A stretch of DNA of 27,485 nucleotides from positions 1-27,485 of the forward strand of contig CAUBDX010000034.1 in assembly GCA_958434805.1 (NCBI GenBank), written 5' to 3'. A program made the translations under genes and the position numbers. The stretch is from an uncultured Phocaeicola sp. (lineage in GTDB: Bacteria; Bacteroidota; Bacteroidia; Bacteroidales; Bacteroidaceae). Below the pieces are notes generated by a model. That model was not told where the DNA came from, did not search any database, and worked only from the letters and a program-made list of their open reading frames with translations. Below, piece after piece: positions 22,777 to 27,485 of this stretch (within the stretch, counting starts at the first letter, position 1; every line of letters starts with the position of its first letter).

Positions 22777-24966
22777 ATGGAAGAAAGCAAAGAGTTACAG
22801 GGTTTTTACAAGATATTCAGGGCGGTGATTTATGTCTCCATCCTGATGGAGTTCTTCGCCTACGCACTGGAGCCGGAGCAGTTGGACTTCTTGGGCGGCG
22901 TAGTGACGGATATCCACACTCGCATCAAGCGGTGGATGATTTACCATGACGGCAACCTCGTGTATAGCAAGGTGGCTACGTTCCTGCTGATATGTATCAC
23001 CTGTGTGGGAACGCGCAACAAGAAGCATCTGGAGTTTGACGCTCGCAGGCAGGTGCTCTATCCGCTGCTGTCGGGAGTGCTGCTGATTGTGCAGTCCGTA
23101 TGGCTGTTCGGTCATTCGATAATGCCCTGTTTCTATACCCTCCGTTTGAACACTTGGCTCTATATGCTCACTTCCATCGTCGGTGTCGTATTGGTGCATA
23201 TCGCCCTCGACAATATCTCTAAGTTCCTGAAGGAAGGGCTGCTGAAAGACCGCTTCAACTTCGAGAATGAGAGCTTTGAGCAATGCAGGGAGTTGCAGGA
23301 GAACAAGTACAGCGTGAACATCCCTATGCGCTATTATTACAAGGGCAAGTTCCGCAAGGGATGGGTGAACATCGTCAATCCGTTCCGTGGCACATGGGTT
23401 GTGGGTACTCCTGGTTCTGGTAAGACCTTCTCCATCATCGAGCCGTTTATCAGGCAGCACAGCGAGAAGGGCTTTGCCATGGTGGTGTACGACTATAAGT
23501 TTCCCACTCTCGCCACCAAACTCTACTATCATTACTTGAAGAACAAGAATGCCAAGGACAGCAAGATGCCCCATGGCATGAAGTTCAACATCATCAACTT
23601 TGTGGATGTGGAGTATTCGCGCCGTGTGAACCCCATCCAGTTGAAGTACATCAACAACCTTGCCGCAGCGAGCGAGACCGCCGAGACCCTGCTTGAATCC
23701 CTGCAAAAAGGCAAGAAGGAAGGCGGCGGTGGCAGCGACCAGTTCTTCCAGACCTCTGCCGTCAACTTCCTTGCCGCCTGCATCTATTTCTTCTGCAACT
23801 ACGGCAAGGAGCCCTACGACAAGGACGGAAAGATGCTGATTGCCGAGCGGCGTGAAGACCCAAAGACGAAAAGGCTGATACCCACAGGACGGGTGTTCGA
23901 CCATTCGGGCGCGGAGGTGCAGCCCGCTTATTGGTTGGGCAAGTACAGCGACATGCCACATATCCTATCGTTCCTCAATGAGAGTTATCAGACCATCTTC
24001 GAGGTACTTCAGACCGACAACGAGGTAGCCCCCTTGCTTGGCCCGTTCCAGACTGCCTTTGCCAACAAAGCCATGGAGCAGTTGGAAGGTATGATTGGCA
24101 CGCTACGTGTCTATACCTCCCGTCTCGCCACCAAGGAATCTTACTGGATATTCCACAAGGACGGCGATGACTTCGACCTGAAGGTCAGTGACCCGAAGAA
24201 TCCAAGTTATCTGCTCATTGCCAACGACCCCGAGATGGAGAGCATCATCGGTGCACTGAATGCCTTGATTCTCAACCGCCTTGTAACGAGGGTGAATACA
24301 GGACAGGGCAAGAACGTTCCTGTCAGCATCATCGTCGATGAGTTGCCGACCTTGTATTTCCACAAGATAGACCGACTGATAGGCACAGCCCGAAGCAACA
24401 AGGTGAGCGTGGCACTTGGCTTTCAGGAACTTCCGCAGTTGGAAGCCGATTATGGCAAGGTGGGTATGCAGAAAATCATCACCACCGTGGGCAATGTGGT
24501 GAGCGGTTCGGCAAGAGCCAAGGAAACCCTCGAATGGCTGTCGAGTGACATCTTCGGTAAAGTAGTGCAACTCAAAAAGGGCGTGACCATCGACCGTGAC
24601 AAGACCTCCATCAACCTCAATGAGAATATGGACAGCCTGGTGCCTGCAAGCAAAATCTCCGATATGCCCACAGGTTGGATATGTGGACAGACCGCCCGTG
24701 ACTTCGTAGTCACCAAGACCGGGATGAACGGAAGCATGAACATCCAGGAGAGCGAGGAGTTCAAGACATCCAAGTTCTACTGCAAGACCGACTTCGATAT
24801 GACGGAAATAAAGAAGGAGGAATCGGAGTATGTCCCTCTCCCTAAGTTCTATAAGTTCAAGTCGAAAGAAGAGCGAGAGCGCATCCTCTACAAGAACTTC
24901 GTTCAGGTTGGGGAGGACGTGAAAGCCATGATTAAAGAGATTCAGCAGTTCCGCACTATGATGTAG
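22777..24966 (+). CDS. mobC: VirD4-type coupling protein (MobC/TraG-family conjugative ATPase)
   Basis: A 729-residue protein with N-terminal transmembrane helices (about residues 15-30, 64-76, 88-110, 120-140), then Walker A GTPGSGKT at 210-217, a long central domain, and Walker B SIIVDELPTL with D521. Conserved parts NPFRGTWVVGTPGSGKTFSI, LLIANDPEMES and TARSNKVSVALGFQELPQLE are standard for the TraG/VirD4 coupling family (MobC in Bacteroides elements). It would bring the relaxase-DNA complex to the channel. The gene lies after the fimbrillin gene and before the lysozyme gene. No relaxase gene is seen beside it. Confidence 0.93.
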   Translation: MEESKELQGFYKIFRAVIYVSILMEFFAYALEPEQLDFLGGVVTDIHTRIKRWMIYHDGNLVYSKVATFLLICITCVGTRNKKHLEFDARRQVLYPLLSGVLLIVQSVWLFGHSIMPCFYTLRLNTWLYMLTSIVGVVLVHIALDNISKFLKEGLLKDRFNFENESFEQCRELQENKYSVNIPMRYYYKGKFRKGWVNIVNPFRGTWVVGTPGSGKTFSIIEPFIRQHSEKGFAMVVYDYKFPTLATKLYYHYLKNKNAKDSKMPHGMKFNIINFVDVEYSRRVNPIQLKYINNLAAASETAETLLESLQKGKKEGGGGSDQFFQTSAVNFLAACIYFFCNYGKEPYDKDGKMLIAERREDPKTKRLIPTGRVFDHSGAEVQPAYWLGKYSDMPHILSFLNESYQTIFEVLQTDNEVAPLLGPFQTAFANKAMEQLEGMIGTLRVYTSRLATKESYWIFHKDGDDFDLKVSDPKNPSYLLIANDPEMESIIGALNALILNRLVTRVNTGQGKNVPVSIIVDELPTLYFHKIDRLIGTARSNKVSVALGFQELPQLEADYGKVGMQKIITTVGNVVSGSARAKETLEWLSSDIFGKVVQLKKGVTIDRDKTSINLNENMDSLVPASKISDMPTGWICGQTARDFVVTKTGMNGSMNIQESEEFKTSKFYCKTDFDMTEIKKEESEYVPLPKFYKFKSKEERERILYKNFVQVGEDVKAMIKEIQQFRTMM

Positions 24967-24980
24967 TGATATTGATTAGA

Positions 24981-25006
24981 GTGCGGTGAGACATCGCACC
25001 TCCTAT
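24981..25006 (+). repeat. Hairpin of the GTGAG/CCTCCTA family, copy 2
   Basis: GTGCGGTG (24981-24988), loop AGA, CATCGCAC (24992-24999), an 8-bp stem with one G-U, then CTCCTAT. It sits in the 53-bp gap between the coupling-protein and lysozyme genes. Confidence 0.65.
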
Positions 25007-25019
25007 ATAAAATAATGTA

Positions 25020-25517
25020 ATGAGAAGATACATCATCGTACTATTGAGCATGTTGGCCATCTGTAGCGTGCCCTGTCAAAGCCAAACCATTGACAGGGCA
25101 CTGTTTGAACGGATGGTAGCCATTACCAAACACTTCGAGGGTTGGCACGACCCAAAGACCACACCGGGCTATGTGGGCTATGGTCACCAGCTACAGAAGG
25201 GAGAGCGTTTCCCGAAAACACTGACACGTCAGCGTGCAGATTTGCTGTTACGGACAGACCTCCTCCGGCACCTGCGCCTATATGCCCGTTATGGCAGGGA
25301 TGCTTATCTGCTTGCCACCCTCTCGTACCAGATTGGACCAGCCAAGTTGTTAGGCAATGGACGATACCCGAAAGCGTCCCTGCTCACCCGATTGGAACGT
25401 GGCGACAGGGACATCCTGCCACTCTATCTGAGCTATTGCAAATGGAGGGGAAAAGCAGTGGCATCCATTAGGAAACGGAGGTGGGTGGAATATCAGCTGT
25501 TGTATGCCGAGCGGTGA
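25020..25517 (+). CDS. GH24-type lysozyme, VirB1-like wall-opening enzyme
   Basis: A 165-residue exported protein with a signal peptide (residues 1-22, ending CQSQ) and a phage-lysozyme-like fold. FEGWHDPKTTPGYVGYGH at about 39-56 carries the candidate catalytic glutamate E40 and the GYGH block that follows the catalytic Thr/Asp region in GH24 enzymes; LLATLSYQIGPAKL and RRWVEYQLLYAER are the usual central and C-terminal parts. It would cut peptidoglycan so that the conjugation channel can cross the periplasm, as VirB1 does. It is the last gene of the transfer region. The stop codon lies within the base of a small hairpin. Confidence 0.8.
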   Translation: MRRYIIVLLSMLAICSVPCQSQTIDRALFERMVAITKHFEGWHDPKTTPGYVGYGHQLQKGERFPKTLTRQRADLLLRTDLLRHLRLYARYGRDAYLLATLSYQIGPAKLLGNGRYPKASLLTRLERGDRDILPLYLSYCKWRGKAVASIRKRRWVEYQLLYAER

Positions 25518-25535
25518 GGCACCATCCCTCCTATA
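25511..25535 (+). repeat. Hairpin of the GTGAG/CCTCCTA family, degenerate copy 3
   Basis: GGTG (25513-25516), loop AGG, CACC (25520-25523), only 4 bp of stable stem, followed by ATCCCTCCTATA. The outer stem is broken by mismatches. It overlaps the lysozyme stop codon. The rest of the 88-bp gap before the recombinase gene shows no clear promoter. Confidence 0.45.
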
Positions 25536-25605
25536 CCTGTTTGTCTGTCACTTATATTATATATAAAGGTAATAATTGCAATTTCAATGTTAAAGTCAGA
25601 GCATT

Positions 25606-26814
25606 ATGGCATCCATCAAATTAAAGTTCAGAACATCATCTGTTCAAGAGAAAGAGGGTCGCCTGTATTATCAGGTGATACACAATCGTGTGGCACGTCA
25701 GATCCATACAGAGTACAGAATCTATTCCTCAGAGTGGGATGCGGACCATTCAAACATCATTTTGCCAACTTCCGTCACTCCACAACGTCAAGCCTATCTT
25801 CTTTCCTTGAAAGATACATTGGATGCTGACAGGAAGAAACTGCTGTTGGTCATTGCACGGTTGGACAAGGAAGGGCAGTCATATACAGCAGACACCGTCG
25901 TTGACAACTTCCATGAGGGAAAAGAATTACATGGCATTATCGGCTATACGCTGGAGTTGAACGAAAAACTGAGACGCATCGGCAAGAAGCGGATGGTAGC
26001 AAGGTACAAAACCACCCTCAACAGCCTCCAGCGTTACCTGAAAGGAGGCGATGTGCCATTGGAGGAAGTCGATGGGACAACGATACAAGGCTATGAACAG
26101 TGGCTGAAAGACAGCGGACTGTGCCGCAACACCACCTCTTTCTACATCCGCAACCTGCGCACCATCTACAATCATGCCGTAGATGACGGACTGGTCATCT
26201 CTTCCTCACCGTTCAAGCATGTATATACCGGCATCGACAAGACCGTCAAGCGGGCACTCCCCTTGGAAATCATCAAGCAACTGAAAGAGCTGGACTTGAG
26301 TCTGAACCCCCGTTTGGAGCTTGCAAGGGATATGTTCCTGTTCAGTTTCTATACCCGTGGGATGTCGTTCATCGATATGGCACAACTTACACCAAGCAAT
26401 CTGCATGGCAGTACGCTCATTTACCGCCGTCAGAAGACCTCACAACAGTTGCACATCAAATGGGAACCTGCCATGCAGGAGATAGTGGCGAAGTACAAAA
26501 CAGATGATTCTCCCTACCTGCTCCCTATAGCAAAAGGAGAGGGAGCCATATTCTGGAGACAGTACAAGAATGCCTATAGCCGTATCACCAAGCAGTTGAA
26601 GAAAATCGGAGAAATGATAGGCCTGTCCGTACCCCTGACCACCTACGTAGCCCGCCACTCCTGGGCAAGCATAGCCAAGAGCAAGAACGTGCCCGTATCT
26701 ACTATCAGCGAGGCATTGGGGCATGACTCCGAGAAAACCACACAGATATACCTCTCCTCATTGGACACCTCTGTCGTTGACAACGCCAACAATCTCATCA
26801 TCAATTCTCTTTAG
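25606..26814 (+). CDS. Tyrosine site-specific recombinase, probable inverter of the adjacent segment
   Basis: A 402-residue tyrosine recombinase. It has an N-terminal arm-binding region (MASIKLKFRTSSVQEKEGRL), a SAM-like core-binding domain (about 105-205), and a catalytic domain with R251 in FYTRGMSF, a lysine in RRQKTSQQ, R350/H351 in TYVARHSW (the usual first box-II histidine is Tyr), H373 in LGHDSEKT and nucleophile Y382 in TQIYLSSL. From memory, close relatives stand at the head of Bacteroides capsule loci beside upxY genes, and some invert nearby promoters. Its position fits: 106 bp downstream is a palindromic site pair and then upxY-like DNA. It could instead be the integrase of the mobile element. 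Confidence 0.85.
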   Translation: MASIKLKFRTSSVQEKEGRLYYQVIHNRVARQIHTEYRIYSSEWDADHSNIILPTSVTPQRQAYLLSLKDTLDADRKKLLLVIARLDKEGQSYTADTVVDNFHEGKELHGIIGYTLELNEKLRRIGKKRMVARYKTTLNSLQRYLKGGDVPLEEVDGTTIQGYEQWLKDSGLCRNTTSFYIRNLRTIYNHAVDDGLVISSSPFKHVYTGIDKTVKRALPLEIIKQLKELDLSLNPRLELARDMFLFSFYTRGMSFIDMAQLTPSNLHGSTLIYRRQKTSQQLHIKWEPAMQEIVAKYKTDDSPYLLPIAKGEGAIFWRQYKNAYSRITKQLKKIGEMIGLSVPLTTYVARHSWASIAKSKNVPVSTISEALGHDSEKTTQIYLSSLDTSVVDNANNLIINSL

Positions 26815-26815
26815 G

Positions 26816-26844
26816 AGGTGCAGCGTCTCACTGCACCTTTATTT
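26816..26844 (+). terminator. Terminator hairpin after the recombinase gene; inverted copy of the GTGAG/CCTCCTA family
   Basis: AGGTGCAG (26816-26823) pairs perfectly with CTGCACCT (26831-26838), loop CGTCTCA, followed by TTATTT. Read on the minus strand it is a fourth member of the family: GTGCAG-TGAGACG-CTGCAC then CTCCTA, with a paired G-C to A-T change against copies 1 and 2. Confidence 0.65.
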
Positions 26845-26903
26845 CAATATTTATAACTATTGTATTGCGGTGTGATACCGCAACTATAATAAAAAAGTCG
26901 GGG

Positions 26904-27103
26904 ATTGTTGAGCAAAAAGGTGTTTCTCTCTTTAAGAGAAACTCTTCGGGATGCAAAAATATGAAAATAACTCCAATTCACCAAATTATATAGCGACTTT
27001 TTTACAAAAATGCTAAAATTTGTTGATTTCCGTCAAGCAATTGTTGAGCAAATATGTCTTTTACGATAAAATGATACCTCAATATCAACTGTTTAGCAAA
27101 ACG
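26904..27103 (+). repeat. Three direct TGTTnAGCAAA copies near the inversion sites
   Basis: ATTGTTGAGCAAA occurs identically at 26904-26916 and 27040-27052, and TGTTTAGCAAAA at 27090-27101. The first and third stand at the same spacing to the left of each palindromic site, so the flanks are in direct orientation although the spacers are inverted. They may be accessory (arm-type) binding sites for the recombinase. Confidence 0.5.
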
Positions 27104-27127
27104 ATATTTCTCTTAAAGAGAGAAACA
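26921..27127. repeat. Candidate invertible DNA segment bounded by two palindromic recombinase sites
   Basis: Left site: arms GTTTCTCT (26922-26929) and AGAGAAAC (26935-26942) around the spacer CTTTA (26930-26934). Right site: arms ATTTCTCT (27106-27113) and AGAGAAAC (27119-27126) around TAAAG (27114-27118). The arms are dyads and the spacers are exact reverse complements, so the sites are in inverted orientation; strand exchange would flip the ~165 bp between them. Each 21-bp site has the shape of a tyrosine-recombinase core site (two arms and a 5-bp spacer). Confidence 0.7.
26954..26985 (-). promoter_or_regulatory. Promoter inside the invertible segment, pointing away from upxY
   Basis: On the minus strand, TTTG (26985-26982) and TATTTTTG (26961-26954) are 20 bp apart and match the Bacteroides -33 and -7 boxes perfectly. 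Transcription would start near 26947 and run left through the left site toward the recombinase gene. If the segment flips, the -7 box would lie at about 27087-27094 on the plus strand, driving the gene at 27272. I found no equally good promoter on the plus strand of the segment. Confidence 0.65.
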
Positions 27128-27254
27128 TCTTTTGCATACCTTTTCCGACCGAATTTTTATGTCGTAAAGAGGGGCTTTGCAGGGGGTGGACTCAGAAAGA
27201 TGAGAATAGATGACTATTGTAGTTGAAACACATAGAAAGTTGCTGATATACAGA

Positions 27255-27270
27255 CCGATACGCATATCGG
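27255..27270 (+). promoter_or_regulatory. Hairpin directly before the upxY-like start codon
   Basis: CCGATA (27255-27260), loop CGCA, TATCGG (27265-27270), a perfect 6-bp stem ending one base before the ATG at 27272. It could mask translation initiation at the first ATG; an in-frame ATG at 27320 lies clear of it. The rest of 27128-27254 is leader with no ORF I accept. Confidence 0.4.
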
Positions 27271-27271
27271 G

Positions 27272-27485
27272 ATGAACCATGAGTACGTTCTTTTCTCGAA
27301 AAACACATGTCAAAACAGTATGGTGAATGTATTGGACAAGGATAAGATACTGTGGTATGTCATGCGGGCCTACAAGAACGAGAATACTGCCGAAGATCGG
27401 CTCTCTAATGAAACGTATGGCTTAGAGTATTTCATACCCAAGCAGAAAGTCCTTCGCACTGTCAAGGGCAAGAAAGTCTTTTTCA
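27272..27485 (+). CDS. UpxY-like NusG-family transcription antiterminator (5' part)
   Basis: The frame from ATG 27272 (MNHEYVLFSK) stays open for 71 codons to the window end; an alternative in-frame ATG is at 27320 (MVNVLDKDK). From there the sequence reads LWYVMRAYKNENTAEDRLSN then YGLEYFIPKQKVLRTVKGKKVFF, which is the N-terminal NusG (NGN) domain as found in UpxY proteins: WYV at the strand, the polar helix, then FIPK and the basic hairpin. UpxY proteins bind the leader of the operon they head and let RNA polymerase read long surface-polysaccharide gene clusters. The rest of the gene and the operon lie beyond the window. Expression probably depends on the orientation of the upstream segment. 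Confidence 0.75.
   Translation, partial: MNHEYVLFSKNTCQNSMVNVLDKDKILWYVMRAYKNENTAEDRLSNETYGLEYFIPKQKVLRTVKGKKVFF

Noticed and set aside
22795..23961. Minus-strand open frame of 388 codons
   Set aside because: It is the shadow of the coupling-protein gene, whose Walker motifs are on the plus strand.
25518..25605. Consensus promoter for the recombinase gene
   Set aside because: A+T-rich sequence and a TTTG are present but no TAnnTTTG box at suitable spacing was found.
26921..27127. Insertion-sequence ends around a small element
   Set aside because: The enclosed 165 bp has no transposase, no target duplication is seen, and the sites look like recombinase core sites rather than transposon ends.
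27020..27226. Plus-strand open frame of 68 codons across the right inversion site
   Set aside because: It runs through the palindromic site and leader, has no domain, and is A+T-rich chance coding.
1..27485. tRNA or rRNA genes
   Set aside because: No cloverleaf or rRNA-like segments were recognised on either strand; a dedicated tRNA search was not possible.

Overview
The window looks like Bacteroidales DNA, most likely a gut Prevotella/Bacteroides relative. The evidence is a Bacteroidetes-type conjugation operon (traE, F, G, J, K, L, M, N and O relatives), promoter-like sequences of the Bacteroides kind (TTTG, about 18-20 bp, TAnnTTTG), a fimbrillin-family lipoprotein and an UpxY-type antiterminator. 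All identifications are by reading motifs; no database search was run.

Layout: (1) 1-2977 is an integrative-conjugative-element (ICE) maintenance module with two small excisionase-type helix-turn-helix proteins, a RepA-like ATPase and a toprim primase. A 200-bp gap between ATPase and primase holds a two-copy repeat that could be an origin or operator. (2) 3071-5701 is a self-contained cargo unit with its own promoter and terminator: an AbiEi-like regulator, an AbiEii-like nucleotidyltransferase and a metallophosphoesterase, all overlapping. (3) 5788-25517 is a long, one-directional transfer region. It encodes a TraD-like anchor, two DUF4134 pilin-like proteins, DUF4133/TraF, the VirB4-type ATPase TraG, an 846-residue exported protein of unknown function, a TraI-like protein, a DUF5045-like protein, a phage-type antirepressor plus a small partner, TraJ, an unknown, TraK, TraL, TraM, TraN and TraO, two surface lipoproteins (one fimbrillin-like), the VirD4-type coupling protein and a GH24-type lysozyme. 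No relaxase is visible in the window. (4) 25606-27485 looks like the start of a phase-variable surface-polysaccharide locus: a tyrosine recombinase, a ~165-bp segment bounded by two palindromic sites with oppositely oriented spacers, and the 5' part of an upxY-like antiterminator gene.

Non-coding structure stands out. The gap before the 846-residue protein gene carries eight units of an exactly 16-bp-periodic repeat. Two hairpins after traG and traM have the same 8-bp-stem/5-nt-loop shape, compensatory stem changes and an identical 10-nt tail. A second hairpin family, ending in CCTCCTA, follows traJ, the coupling gene, the lysozyme gene and (inverted) the recombinase gene. A terminator-like hairpin lies just before traG.

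The best candidate for a notable system is the right end. The only consensus promoter in the putative invertible segment points away from upxY in this sequence (an OFF state), and the adjacent recombinase is a plausible inverter. The transfer genes together would build a type IV secretion apparatus: VirB2/3/4/6/8/9/10-like parts, a coupling ATPase and a wall-opening lysozyme. The lipoproteins may help contact between cells.
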